From NCBI GenBank assembly GCA_002315375.1, contig DCHR01000039.1, positions 1-64,000 of the forward strand: 64,000 nt of DNA, read 5' to 3'. The DNA is from Treponema sp. UBA1747 (GTDB taxonomy: Bacteria > Spirochaetota > Spirochaetia > Treponematales > Treponemataceae). Below, piece by piece: positions 51,236 to 60,683 of this stretch. A program made the translations under genes and the position numbers. The notes beneath the pieces were generated by a model. That model saw nothing but the letters and a program-made list of their open reading frames with translations, ran no database searches and had not been told where the DNA came from. The stretch's first letter is position 1; each line of letters starts with the position of its first letter.

Positions 51236-51913
51236 TCAGTTCAGTCGGAACATAATTTCTTTTGCGAGTGATACGAAGTAAGCAACACCCTGAGAAATCA
51301 TACTGAAGAACAGCAGCATAATGAAAATGAAAACAAGCATACCAAATACAGTAATGATCATAAACAGGAGTGTTTTTCCTGCACTGTAAGCATGAATCAT
51401 CATCATTGCCATATAAATCAACAACAAACACCACATAAGTGAAAGGTCGTTGAAAACTGTATAGAAAGCACCTTCTTCAACAGTAACAAAGTTACTGAGA
51501 ATAATCATTGGAATCTGAATAAGTACATAAGGTGTCAATGCATAGGCTGTACCCATGTAGATTTCACCAAGACGACCTTTTCCGTCGAACAGTGTTGTAA
51601 CACCCCAGTTACAGATACAGAAAATAACCAGAGGAAGAAGAATTGTAGCAAACTCAAGGAAGATATTTACTTTCTGCCACTGATTATCCAGGAAAAGCAT
51701 TCCTGTAAAACGAAGTTTCCAAATGTGTGTAAGCAAAGTTGCAAATACGATGAAGTTTGCTGCACCATAGGAACCGCGTTTTGCGTGTGTAAGATCCCAG
51801 AATCCGTCTGCCGGATGGAAAATTACATAAAGAGAATACTTAAGTGTATTAAGGAAATGCAGATAAGTTTCTTTCTTTGCTAATTTCTCAAATTTCTTTG
51901 TTATATAACTCAT
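51236..51913 (-). CDS. YIP1-family membrane protein
   Basis: A 225-residue protein with a short cytoplasmic N-terminus and five to six hydrophobic segments from residue 50 onwards, matching the bacterial YIP1 domain (PYVLIQIPMIILSNFV and the last helices). The function of bacterial YIP1 proteins is unknown; in this kind of cluster they accompany ABC permeases. The start at 51911-51913 overlaps the NHL gene stop (ATGA), so the two are coupled; an upstream ORF extension is not needed. Confidence 0.78.
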   Translation of the reverse strand: MSYITKKFEKLAKKETYLHFLNTLKYSLYVIFHPADGFWDLTHAKRGSYGAANFIVFATLLTHIWKLRFTGMLFLDNQWQKVNIFLEFATILLPLVIFCICNWGVTTLFDGKGRLGEIYMGTAYALTPYVLIQIPMIILSNFVTVEEGAFYTVFNDLSLMWCLLLIYMAMMMIHAYSAGKTLLFMIITVFGMLVFIFIMLLFFSMISQGVAYFVSLAKEIMFRLN

Positions 51914-53397
51914 AGATCTGCCATCTCCCATTTAATTCTTTTTACGATAACTGAAACAAGCCAGATAACAACAACAGCGATTAACAGTCCCATAATCCAG
52001 CCGATATTTGTTTCAATCCATTCTTTTCTGAAGTACTGGAATGCTTTTGAATAGTTTTTCTTATCACGTTTAAGTCCGAAAGCATCCATTGCATCATGGT
52101 ATTTTTCCTGACGCATGTAAGCTTTACCCATTCCGATATAAGCCAGGTCATATGTACCATTGATTTTCAGAACTTCTTCCCAGATTCTTGCGGCTTCATC
52201 GTATTCACCTTCTGCATACATTTCTGTTGCATCGTAAACAAGATTACCCAAATCTGTTGGTGCGAAAACGGTCAGAGAACAACCCTGTGAGTCAAGAACA
52301 AAAAGGTCTCTTCCACTATGTTCAATGGCTGATGGAGATCTGAAGTATCCCTGAATATTACCTTTATTACCGAAGGCAAAGAGCAGATATCCCTGGTTGT
52401 TGTATCCGAAAAGACGTCCACGAGTTTCATCGATTACAACGTATACTTCATTTTCAAGAACTGTAACGTCGCTGAAACGAGCAGGTCCTTTGATACCGGC
52501 AGCGTTACCCCACATAAGGTCACCGATTGGCAGGTTACCACCATTACTTCCGATACCATTTTTTACCAGAATGTCTTTTCCAAGTGCATTCAGGCGGCGG
52601 ATTGGTTTTGCTTTGTCTGAACGAAGTTCCCATTCACTGAAGGTTCTCAATACTGCAAAAATGAATCCTGACGAATCAATATATGCGTTTGAGTATTCTG
52701 TTGGAACAAACTGTTCCATCTGTTCTCGCTGTGCACGTGTAGAGAATTTCTTCCAGAAAAGGTCAGCCAGGTTGTAAGTTACTTCACTGGCACCATAGAA
52801 AGCTGTGAATGTTCCGTCGTATTCGTATTTGATGAAACCTTTGTTTACGTTTTTAGCAAGAACATAAGCACGGCCTTTAACGTCTGTTACGACTTTAACC
52901 GGCATAAATGTCTTTCCTTTTTCGTATGTAGGATCATCTGGTTCTACAAAAGAAAGAATATAATTCAAATCTTTATCAAGCTTTACAACACGGCTGTTGT
53001 TTGTATCAGCAATGAAAATTGTTTCATCTGTAGGATTGATGTAAAGGTCATTTGGAGAACTAAAGGTTTCTACCACATCCTGACCATTAGCATAAAATCT
53101 GTCGATGATACGGGTAAATTCCAGTGTTTTATCAGCTGTATAACGAAGTTCAATAATTCTGTTGTTATCAGTATCGATGATGAATACGCGATCCTGATAG
53201 CAGAACAAACCAGACGGATTTTTCAATGCAACTTCAAGACCAAGGTCTGAAGCATAAAATACGCTTGAAACACGATACATATCAGGAGATTTTTCAATTT
53301 CTCCCCAATAGTCATAAATATAACTGTCACCTTTTGCAAAAAGACCTGCACAGATGAACAATGTTGAAATTACAAATAATGCAATACGTTTCTTCAT
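51910..53397 (-). CDS. NHL-propeller/TPR membrane protein
   Basis: A 495-residue protein with a signal sequence (MKKRIALFVISTLFICAGLF, AKG). A six-blade-like NHL propeller covers about 25-385 (repeats such as PSGLFCYQDRVFIIDTDNNR, SPNDLYINPTDETIFIADTN and SAIEHSGRDLFVLDSQGCSL). A TPR pair follows (about 390-450, DEAARIWEEVLKINGTYDLA). One C-terminal membrane helix (about 462-485) is then seen. Probably anchored to the membrane with its propeller in the periplasm. Start chosen at 53395-53397 (GGAGG 8 nt before it) over an ATG that overlaps the same ribosome-binding site. Confidence 0.8.
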   Translation of the reverse strand: MKKRIALFVISTLFICAGLFAKGDSYIYDYWGEIEKSPDMYRVSSVFYASDLGLEVALKNPSGLFCYQDRVFIIDTDNNRIIELRYTADKTLEFTRIIDRFYANGQDVVETFSSPNDLYINPTDETIFIADTNNSRVVKLDKDLNYILSFVEPDDPTYEKGKTFMPVKVVTDVKGRAYVLAKNVNKGFIKYEYDGTFTAFYGASEVTYNLADLFWKKFSTRAQREQMEQFVPTEYSNAYIDSSGFIFAVLRTFSEWELRSDKAKPIRRLNALGKDILVKNGIGSNGGNLPIGDLMWGNAAGIKGPARFSDVTVLENEVYVVIDETRGRLFGYNNQGYLLFAFGNKGNIQGYFRSPSAIEHSGRDLFVLDSQGCSLTVFAPTDLGNLVYDATEMYAEGEYDEAARIWEEVLKINGTYDLAYIGMGKAYMRQEKYHDAMDAFGLKRDKKNYSKAFQYFRKEWIETNIGWIMGLLIAVVVIWLVSVIVKRIKWEMADL

Positions 53398-53415
53398 TTT
53401 TCTCATCCTCCTGCC

Positions 53416-54312
53416 TTAGTCTTTAAGTCCCGATGTTGCCATTGTTTCCATGATCTGACTCTGTGAGAAGATGAACAATGCAATTGGTGGGATAATCATA
53501 ACAACCATTACGGCTGCTGCTGGACCCATACGTGCAATACCACCGGCCTGAACCTGGTTCAAAGCGTAGGCAAGCATTTTTTTACTTTCTGTGTAAATAA
53601 CGTTTGTAGCCCAGCTGTTCCACAATGCATTTACAGAGAAGATTGTCATTGTAAGCCATGCAGGTTTTACATTAGGCATAACCAGTCTCATGAAAATTGT
53701 CCATTCATGAGCACCGTCAATCTTTGCAGCTTCAATAATTGAAGTTGGGAATCCTTCCATGAACTGTTTCATAAGGAACATTGAAGTAGATGCTGCAAAA
53801 GCAGGCAGAATCAATGACCAGTAAGTATCAACCATATGAAGGCGACACATAATCAAATAGTTAGGAATAGCTGTAACCCAACCGGTAAACATCATTCCTT
53901 TAACAACCATATTGAATAACAGTCTTGAACCCGGGAATGCATATTTAGCCAGTGCATAAGCAGCCATTGATCCGATCAGAATATGTCCTACTGTACCAAC
54001 AACAGTAACAAACAGTGTATTGAACAGATATCTTGAGAACGGTACAGAGAAAGTACTCATTACTACAAACAAATCTGAGAAGTTGTCTGTTGTAGGGTTA
54101 CGTGGAAGCACATCCGGAGGGAACTTCAAAAGTTCATCCAATGGTTTGAATGCGTTTGCAACAGTAAAGAACAGAGGGAAAACGAATGTAAGTCCCAAAA
54201 GTCCGATAAAAATGTAAAGCAGAACGTCACCGGTTACGGAGCGGTTTGGACGACGGCGATGTTTATAGTGGTGAATATCATGTTCACCATAAGGTCTGTA
54301 TTTATTTTTCAT
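53416..54312 (-). CDS. Carbohydrate ABC transporter permease (MalG type), second set
   Basis: A 298-residue permease with six helices. It has the EAA motif FPTSIIEAAKIDGAHEWTIF near 185-205 and the C-terminal IMETMATSGLKD typical of MalG-type permeases. It is the partner of the neighbouring 312-residue permease. Start chosen at 54310-54312; the longer ORF begins with TTG and overlaps the ribosome-binding region. It is not identical to the other MalG-type permease in the window. Confidence 0.92.
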   Translation of the reverse strand: MKNKYRPYGEHDIHHYKHRRRPNRSVTGDVLLYIFIGLLGLTFVFPLFFTVANAFKPLDELLKFPPDVLPRNPTTDNFSDLFVVMSTFSVPFSRYLFNTLFVTVVGTVGHILIGSMAAYALAKYAFPGSRLLFNMVVKGMMFTGWVTAIPNYLIMCRLHMVDTYWSLILPAFAASTSMFLMKQFMEGFPTSIIEAAKIDGAHEWTIFMRLVMPNVKPAWLTMTIFSVNALWNSWATNVIYTESKKMLAYALNQVQAGGIARMGPAAAVMVVMIIPPIALFIFSQSQIMETMATSGLKD

Positions 54313-54325
54313 TTCCTGCGCCTCC

Positions 54326-55264
54326 CTACTGTCCAACTCTGCTCAAAAGAGACTGAATTACCTTATTACAAAGGAGCATTACGATAAACAGCAAAGCTGC
54401 AATTGCAGAAGCGTAACCCATTTCAAAACGCTGATAACCATAGTCGAACAAGTGAGTAAGAACTGTACGTGCGTAATAGTCTGTAGATGGATAACCTGCA
54501 AGAGCACGTGGAATATCACCAACAGAGAAAGCAGAAGTAATAGACATAACAGCTCCGAACAGAAGCATAGGTTTCATGTTTGGAAGTGTAATGTACCACA
54601 ATTCCTGCCAGCGGTTCTGGATACCATCAATATATCCGGCTTCGTACTGAGACTGTTCAATACCTTTAAGACCGGCTACGAAAGAAAGGAATCCGGCACC
54701 CATACTAGCCCACAGACAGATTGGAATGATGATTTTCAAACCAACTGTAGGATTTGTAAAGAATGAAAGTGGTGTTGTAATTAATCCCAGACGAATAAGG
54801 ATTGCATTAACCCAACCCTGAGAGTCATCACGGAAGAGAATTGCGAAAATACCGATAGCAGAACCTGCAATAGAAGGTGCATAGAAGAAAAGAACGAAAA
54901 TAGAACGAAGCCATTTTGGAAGTTCGTTAATCAACCATGCAACAACGAAAGCAAGAATGTATCCTACCGGACCAATGATAAGAGCCATAAGGAATGTATT
55001 CTTAATGGCGATTGTATTTACTTCATCCTGAAGGAACAGATTCAGATAGTTTCTGATACCAATCCATTCCGGTTTTTCCAGAATATTAAAGTTTGTGAAA
55101 CTGTAATAAACAGAAGTCAGAATAGGAAGAATTGTAAAAGTAATGAAGAGAATTGCAAATGGAGCCACGAATGCATAACAGAATTTCATCTGTTTTGCAT
55201 GACGGATTCCATCATGGAACTGCATCTTCTTTTTATTGATTAATTTATTGAATTTTTCACTCAT
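54326..55264 (-). CDS. Carbohydrate ABC transporter permease (MalF type), second set
   Basis: A 312-residue permease with six helices (first at about 32-53, FVAPFAILFITFTILPIL). It has the EAA motif EQSQYEAGYIDGIQNRWQEL near 196-215. The ATG at 55262-55264 has GGAGGAATA upstream. The much longer ORF upstream is not used because it overlaps the solute-binding gene and lacks homology. It pairs with the MalG-type permease, and the large binding protein precedes it in the operon. Confidence 0.93.
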   Translation of the reverse strand: MSEKFNKLINKKKMQFHDGIRHAKQMKFCYAFVAPFAILFITFTILPILTSVYYSFTNFNILEKPEWIGIRNYLNLFLQDEVNTIAIKNTFLMALIIGPVGYILAFVVAWLINELPKWLRSIFVLFFYAPSIAGSAIGIFAILFRDDSQGWVNAILIRLGLITTPLSFFTNPTVGLKIIIPICLWASMGAGFLSFVAGLKGIEQSQYEAGYIDGIQNRWQELWYITLPNMKPMLLFGAVMSITSAFSVGDIPRALAGYPSTDYYARTVLTHLFDYGYQRFEMGYASAIAALLFIVMLLCNKVIQSLLSRVGQ

Positions 55265-55268
55265 TTTT

Positions 55269-58200
55269 CTATTCCTCCACCGGCAGGTTGAATTCCTGAC
55301 GTTTACGGGTAAGCTCATCATTGATTTTGCGTGCATAGTCAATGAGAGTTTCACGAGGATCTTCTTTAGAGTTGATAACCTTACGGATACCGTTGATTAC
55401 ATGGCGTGATGTATAGTAAGAACCAGGAACTTCAGGAACTCCGACTGTATCTTCCAATGAACCAAGAAGAACATTCAGCTGTTTTGAACTCCATGAAAGC
55501 TGTTTAAGTGCTTCGATGTTAGCAGTTGTGTAACGTCCTGATGCACCAAGGATAGCTTCCATTTCACGTCCGAAACGAACCTGAGTATCTGATGATACCC
55601 ACCATTTCATGAATTCCCATGAATCAGCCTGACGCTGAATATTTCTGAGAACTTTCTTATTTCTGTCTTTAAGAAGTTCAGCCTTATCTTCTTCAGAACT
55701 ATCTCCGTAGAAGGTGTTCAAAGCTTCAGTTGTAACGAAGTCTGTACTACCCTTACTGATCATCATACAACACATACCGCCAACACCGGTTGAACGGTCA
55801 ATGTATGTATTTCCATTTCCATCAACCTTTTCAGTTCCAGGAAGATATGTGAATTCCCAGAGACCGCGGATTTCAGGAGCAGCAACTGCCAGTGTGTTGT
55901 ACAGAGAGTAGTTTGCAATACCGATTGGCATTTCACCTGAACGGAAACGGCTTGTAAAGTCGTAGATTGTAGGAAGGTTGTAGCTGTTGTAGAAACTTGT
56001 GTATGTCTTGAAGGCTGCAATACCAGCTTCCGAGTCAATTTCAGTTTTTGTACCCTTATCATTGTAGATACGGCCTTCATTCTGGAAAATCATAGAATAG
56101 AAAGCGGTCATATCAGGAGCCTGAATACTTGGGTAAGGAATACCTACTTCAAGGTTATTTCCCTGGAGAGTTGGGAGAATAGCGATGAGGTCATCCCATG
56201 TCTGAGGAGGTTCAACACCAAGCTGTTCGAGAATATCTTTTCTGTAGAACATAAGGTTGAAGGTTTCCTGTTCAGGAAGAGCATAAACACCACCATCATA
56301 CTTGTATCCTTCGTATGCTGAAGGATGGAACTGTGAAAGAACTTCTTCACAGTCAGGGAACTTCATCAGGTTTACGTTGGCATTACGCAGTGCGTAGTCA
56401 ACTGGAAGTGTGTTACCGATTGTAAGAACAACATCAGGACCGTTTCCGGCAACAACGGCATTCAGAAGAGCATCCGCATTAATAAGTTTAACGTTTGCAT
56501 GAATACCTGACATAGGAATGAAGCTGTCATCGACCATTGTCTTAAGAATTTCTGACTGATCACGACCTGTTGTAACCCAAACTTCAATAAGATGTTCATC
56601 ATCTTTGTCATAAACGTCACCAAGCTGTGTCGTATCAACAAAGAATGAAATAAAGAATGAACGGATTTCGTGTACAAACTTCAGAACAAAGTTTGATTTA
56701 GGAGTTTTTGGAACAGCTCCTGCTCCTGTAACAACAAGGTAGTCAATATCCAGTTTTCCTTCTGTAAGAGTAAGAAGTGAAGAACCGAGAGAAGTAATAT
56801 TTGCCTTGAATGTAGCAAAGTCTTCTGTAATCTTGTTTGGATGTTTATAGAAACGTTCAAGCTGAACTGCGAGAGTCTGTGCAGAAGCAATAAGGTCAGA
56901 TTTCTGTCCAGTAATTTCAACGAAGTCATCAACCATCTTGTAAAGACGTTTTGATTCGATATTCATTGCTTCAACTTCTTCAGGATATACCTTATGGATT
57001 TCGTAATCACGATACTGGTCAGGATAAGCACCTGTCAGAACCAGGATTGTACGGTAAATCTTGTTCAGACGGAAAACAGAATCTTCAAGATCACTGATGA
57101 TGTCACCCATTTTTCCAAGAGTAACTTCAAGACGAACTTTATGTTCACCTTTTGTCAGGTAGAACTGATATGGTTCTTTTGTTTCCGGATTAGAAGGAGT
57201 AACAAGTTTCCAGTCAGAAGAGTAACCGAATTCAACTGAACTTGCTTCAGCAAAAGGAGTAGCTCCATCAATACTGAGAGTACGGGTTGAAACATAACCA
57301 CGCTGGTAAAGCTGGCGGCCTTCTACAGAAATCTGATAGAATCCGTCTTCCGGAATATCCATAGTCCATTCAATCCACTGTCCTGGTGTTTTCCAGGCTT
57401 CACTACCAATGTAGTTGAAGGTTGTTTTGGCAATATTATATGGCTGTGTAATAGGAGAAGAACGATCATAACGGGCAAAAAGAGATGGTTCTGAACGCAG
57501 AGTAGAAGATTCACCCTGAATGATGATAGGTTCCATATCTTTATTGTCTTTTGAAGGTTTATTCTTGAAAGAAGCAAGGTAAGTTGCATAATCAACAACC
57601 TTTTCAACTTTTTTCAATGTTACAGCTGAGAAAACCATTGGTTCATTGGTTGCTTCAAGAGTGATTGTATTGAATCCTTTTACGAAATAGAACTTATAAG
57701 GTTCGATTTCATATCCGGAATCGCTCTTTGCAAGAACAGACTGCCACTGAAATACTTCTTTCTGTGAAGGGCGAATCTGACGACCCTGGTTATCAGTACG
57801 GATTTCACCGGCATCTTTCCAGAGGCGGCGGAAAGAAACAATATCAGCACCTGTGAAAGGTATTTCACCATTGATTTTAATGATTCTTTCCATGTTTACA
57901 TTGCGGGATGGAACTGCAATGTAATCGAATTGAAGGTTATAAAAGCCTTCCTCAGCAACATAGACATTCCATGTAACTGAAGAACCGTCATCTGTTACAA
58001 GTGCGCGGTCAACGCCTTTGTAACCTGTCTCAATCCGTACTCCGGCTTGTCCCGCATCATCATAGTTGAAAATATCAACAGGGATATCCTGGGCAGGATA
58101 CCGTGCAGCATGTGATGAAAGATACCCTTTGTAGGTATTTTCACGGACAATACTGCTTGATGAAGCAGACAGATCAAAACCTTCATACTTTTCGCGGAAA

Positions 58201-58286
58201 TTCGTGTTGCCTCGAAGCCCCAGAGCAATACCAATTACTGCAAGAACCGCAACTACGATGATTGTGATACGTAAAGTTTTGTTCAT
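55269..58286 (-). CDS. Giant solute-binding protein with carbohydrate-binding modules
   Basis: A 1005-residue protein with an N-terminal signal anchor (5-24). Two beta-sandwich modules that look like carbohydrate-binding modules follow (about 65-230 and 250-410; segments such as WNVYVAEEGFYNLQFDYIAV and WIEWTMDIPEDGFYQISVEG). A helical linker (430-560) joins them to a family 1 solute-binding domain (about 585-1000; HLIEVWVTTGRDQSEILKTM, NLMFYRKDILEQLGVEPPQT). The binding-module calls are by pattern only. It is the first gene of the operon, so it probably defines the substrate of the second transporter. A weak promoter (TTGAGC at 58353-58358) lies upstream. Confidence 0.82.
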   Translation of the reverse strand: MNKTLRITIIVVAVLAVIGIALGLRGNTNFREKYEGFDLSASSSSIVRENTYKGYLSSHAARYPAQDIPVDIFNYDDAGQAGVRIETGYKGVDRALVTDDGSSVTWNVYVAEEGFYNLQFDYIAVPSRNVNMERIIKINGEIPFTGADIVSFRRLWKDAGEIRTDNQGRQIRPSQKEVFQWQSVLAKSDSGYEIEPYKFYFVKGFNTITLEATNEPMVFSAVTLKKVEKVVDYATYLASFKNKPSKDNKDMEPIIIQGESSTLRSEPSLFARYDRSSPITQPYNIAKTTFNYIGSEAWKTPGQWIEWTMDIPEDGFYQISVEGRQLYQRGYVSTRTLSIDGATPFAEASSVEFGYSSDWKLVTPSNPETKEPYQFYLTKGEHKVRLEVTLGKMGDIISDLEDSVFRLNKIYRTILVLTGAYPDQYRDYEIHKVYPEEVEAMNIESKRLYKMVDDFVEITGQKSDLIASAQTLAVQLERFYKHPNKITEDFATFKANITSLGSSLLTLTEGKLDIDYLVVTGAGAVPKTPKSNFVLKFVHEIRSFFISFFVDTTQLGDVYDKDDEHLIEVWVTTGRDQSEILKTMVDDSFIPMSGIHANVKLINADALLNAVVAGNGPDVVLTIGNTLPVDYALRNANVNLMKFPDCEEVLSQFHPSAYEGYKYDGGVYALPEQETFNLMFYRKDILEQLGVEPPQTWDDLIAILPTLQGNNLEVGIPYPSIQAPDMTAFYSMIFQNEGRIYNDKGTKTEIDSEAGIAAFKTYTSFYNSYNLPTIYDFTSRFRSGEMPIGIANYSLYNTLAVAAPEIRGLWEFTYLPGTEKVDGNGNTYIDRSTGVGGMCCMMISKGSTDFVTTEALNTFYGDSSEEDKAELLKDRNKKVLRNIQRQADSWEFMKWWVSSDTQVRFGREMEAILGASGRYTTANIEALKQLSWSSKQLNVLLGSLEDTVGVPEVPGSYYTSRHVINGIRKVINSKEDPRETLIDYARKINDELTRKRQEFNLPVEE

Positions 58287-58447
58287 TGTTTTTCCTATAT
58301 AGACCTTTTAAAGCCTATTATTTGTACATTCTAACATATTACACTATAAACCGCTCAATTGCATAGACACTAAGACCCGATATTTCAAAAAAAAAGCTAA
58401 TAAATAATGAACATTTTAACTTTTCTAAGTAAAAAAATAAGAAAGCA

Positions 58448-58453
58448 TATAAT
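58448..58453 (+). promoter_or_regulatory. Possible -10 of the HMA-like gene
   Basis: A perfect TATAAT (58448-58453) lies 72 bp upstream of the ATG at 58526. The -35 region (TTTTCT area near 58421) is poor. The 239-bp region 58287-58525 between the divergent genes otherwise shows only AT-rich sequence and the weak minus-strand promoter. Confidence 0.35.
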
Positions 58454-58525
58454 AGAAATAAACTTGAAAAATGGGTGATTGTCACCTATAATGAAATTAA
58501 TAAATTTAATATACGGAGTTCTTCC

Positions 58526-58732
58526 ATGCAGAAAAAAATATATGTTGTAGGTATGTTCGATGACGGAACAGCATCAAAAGTACAGACCGCCGTTTCAGCA
58601 GTTGCAGGTGTAACAAATGTTGTTGCAAATGTTGACAAATCACAAGTTCTTGTTGATTTTGATGAAGGAGCCGGTGTGGAAGACGCAATTAACGCTGCCA
58701 TTTCTGGTGCAGGAGTTGATGTTATAGGATAA
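58526..58732 (+). CDS. Cys-less heavy-metal-associated-like domain protein
   Basis: A 68-residue protein with the ferredoxin-like pattern of heavy-metal-associated (HMA) domains: KKIYVVGMFDDGTASKVQTA, VSAVAGVTNVVANVDKSQVL then VDFDEGAGVEDAINAAISGAG. At the metal loop, where HMA proteins have GMxCxxC, it has GMFDDGT with no cysteine, so copper-type binding is unlikely. Its role is unknown; the fold could be used for protein-protein contact. Start at 58526, with CGGAG ahead. Confidence 0.75.
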   Translation: MQKKIYVVGMFDDGTASKVQTAVSAVAGVTNVVANVDKSQVLVDFDEGAGVEDAINAAISGAGVDVIG

Positions 58733-58751
58733 TATTTACCCGACATAAATG

Positions 58752-58769
58752 CCTGTATGGAAATACAGG
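58752..58769 (+). terminator. Hairpin after the HMA-like gene
   Basis: CCTGTAT (58752-58758) with ATACAGG (58763-58769) around GGAA, followed by TTCTCCACTTTATTT. A weak terminator. Confidence 0.5.
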
Positions 58770-58809
58770 TTCTCCACTTTATTTAATAAACAATATTTAA
58801 AAATAAATT

Positions 58810-60666
58810 ATGAAATTTCGATTTTCTTTTTTTGCTTTTATTCTCTTATTACTGACTTCTCCCCTGCCTGCTGCAAAAAAAACAGTTCCAGCTGAAGATT
58901 CTCAACTCCAGATTGAAGAAGAACTTCAGCTTCAGGAAACTGAAAATACTGAAAATGGAATAAAAAAACACGAATGGTGTATTTTCTACAAGAATGAAAA
59001 AACAGTTTTTGCAGGTCCTTTTGATACAGTAGAAGAAGCTCTTGAAGCCTGGATTACGAGCAAAAAGGTAAAATCCGGGGCAAAATATTACATCGGGCGC
59101 GACAAAAGACTTTTCACAAATACTCCTGAAACTTATTACCGCAGAAAGTTTGAAGCAGTACAAAAAGCTGTTGAAGAAAAGAAAGCGGCTGAGCTGGCAA
59201 ACGAACAGAAACAAGAACAGGAAACAAAAAAATCTTCTAAAAAAGACAAGAAGAAAAAAGAAATCCAGGAAGAAAATCAGGAATTAACTGAAGAAACAAA
59301 AAATATCTCTGAAGAACCTGTTTCTGATCCTGAAAAAACTGTCTCTGAGGCAAAAGAAACTGCATCTGTTTCTGAAGAAGTTTCCGCCGTACCGGAAGAA
59401 GAAGTTGTTTTAACAAAAAAACAGCTGAAAGAAAAAGAAAAGGCTGAAAAAGCAGAAAAAAAGGCAAAAGAGAAAGAAGAAAAAGCCAAATTAAAGGAAG
59501 AAAAAAAGAAGAAAAAGAATAAAAACGGGGATCAGGAAGAAAACGCAGAAATTCCTGAACCCGCAGCTGATGAAAATCAGGTTTCTGAAAAAACTGATGC
59601 CGAAGTAACCGAAACTCCGGAAATACCTGAAGTTATTGAGCCGGAAGAGATTCAAATTAAAGCTTTACCTCAGGAACCGGGAATGGTACCTGAAGAATTA
59701 CTGAAACAAATCAGGATTAATAAAGGCACCACCACTATGGAACCACCTGCTGAAGTAAAAAAAGATGCTTCACCTGCTGATAAAAAGCAGGAGGTTTCAA
59801 AAACAACAGGTAAAGAAACCAGCGAAAAAACAAAATATTCTCCATTTGAAGTTCCTCTCACAGAGGAAACAAAACCTGAGAAGAATGAAGACAGCACAAG
59901 TACTTCCATTCCTGAAATCAAATTCTCTGAAACAGAAAGCACAAATAAAGAAAACAGACTGAACAGACCATATCTTTCAGATTTCATTTCCAACGATATT
60001 TTTGGTATTCCTGAAAACGACTCCTCAAATATCGAAGAAGATTTCATAGAAGAAGCAAACGAGGCCGACAGCAACGGTGTCACTGCCTTAATGAAAGCAG
60101 TGAAGGAAGGAAATGACTGGAAAATCCGGACTTTAATCCGTTCAAAGGCTGATGTAAACGCAAAAGACAAGGAAGGCTGGACACCTCTCATGTATGCTGC
60201 CAGATACCAGAGCAACCTTACAGTACTGGAACTGATTCTTTCCGAAAAAGCAGACCCGAAAGCAGTAAACAATTATGGGCTCTCCCCTCTTATTATTGCC
60301 GCCTGCTTCAATGACAACCCGGACGTAATCAAAAAGCTTCTCTCTTATTACTCTCCTGCAGACAAAGAAGTTCAGAAAGCTTTTGTTCAGCTGGTATCAA
60401 CCCAGCAGTCAGATAACTTTGCCCTGGTTTCCAAAGTGAAGATTTTCCTGGACTTCGGATTCCCGGTTAATTCCTATTACGAAGGAAAAACACCGTTAAT
60501 GTATACCTGTAAATATTGTACTTCTACAAAAGTAATTAAACTTTTACTTGATAAAAACGCAGCTGTAAATGTCCGTTCTACAGAGGGAAAAACGGCATTT
60601 GATTATGCACAGGGTAATAAAGCATTGCCAAAAGATGAAATATACTGGTCCCTCAACAAAAGATAA
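58810..60666 (+). CDS. Exported ankyrin-repeat protein with long charged linker
   Basis: A 618-residue protein with a signal peptide (1-21). A small domain with HEWCIFYKNEKTVFAGPFDT (about 53-100) follows. Then comes a very long, charged, low-complexity region (110-400; Lys/Glu-rich with blocks such as KKKKEIQEENQELTEETKN). Ankyrin repeats fill about 415-615 (TALMKAVKEGNDWKIRTLIR, GWTPLMYAARYQSNLTVLEL, TPLMYTCKYCTSTKVIKLLL). The ankyrin domain probably binds a partner in the periplasm. No enzymatic motif. It is co-directional with rsmD after 17 bp. Confidence 0.82.
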   Translation: MKFRFSFFAFILLLLTSPLPAAKKTVPAEDSQLQIEEELQLQETENTENGIKKHEWCIFYKNEKTVFAGPFDTVEEALEAWITSKKVKSGAKYYIGRDKRLFTNTPETYYRRKFEAVQKAVEEKKAAELANEQKQEQETKKSSKKDKKKKEIQEENQELTEETKNISEEPVSDPEKTVSEAKETASVSEEVSAVPEEEVVLTKKQLKEKEKAEKAEKKAKEKEEKAKLKEEKKKKKNKNGDQEENAEIPEPAADENQVSEKTDAEVTETPEIPEVIEPEEIQIKALPQEPGMVPEELLKQIRINKGTTTMEPPAEVKKDASPADKKQEVSKTTGKETSEKTKYSPFEVPLTEETKPEKNEDSTSTSIPEIKFSETESTNKENRLNRPYLSDFISNDIFGIPENDSSNIEEDFIEEANEADSNGVTALMKAVKEGNDWKIRTLIRSKADVNAKDKEGWTPLMYAARYQSNLTVLELILSEKADPKAVNNYGLSPLIIAACFNDNPDVIKKLLSYYSPADKEVQKAFVQLVSTQQSDNFALVSKVKIFLDFGFPVNSYYEGKTPLMYTCKYCTSTKVIKLLLDKNAAVNVRSTEGKTAFDYAQGNKALPKDEIYWSLNKR

Positions 60667-60683
60667 AAGCGTGGATAATTAGA

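Noticed and set aside
59670..60272. 200-codon minus-strand ORF within the ankyrin gene
   Set aside because: A shadow of the low-complexity and ankyrin region; the protein has no recognisable domain and no ribosome-binding site.
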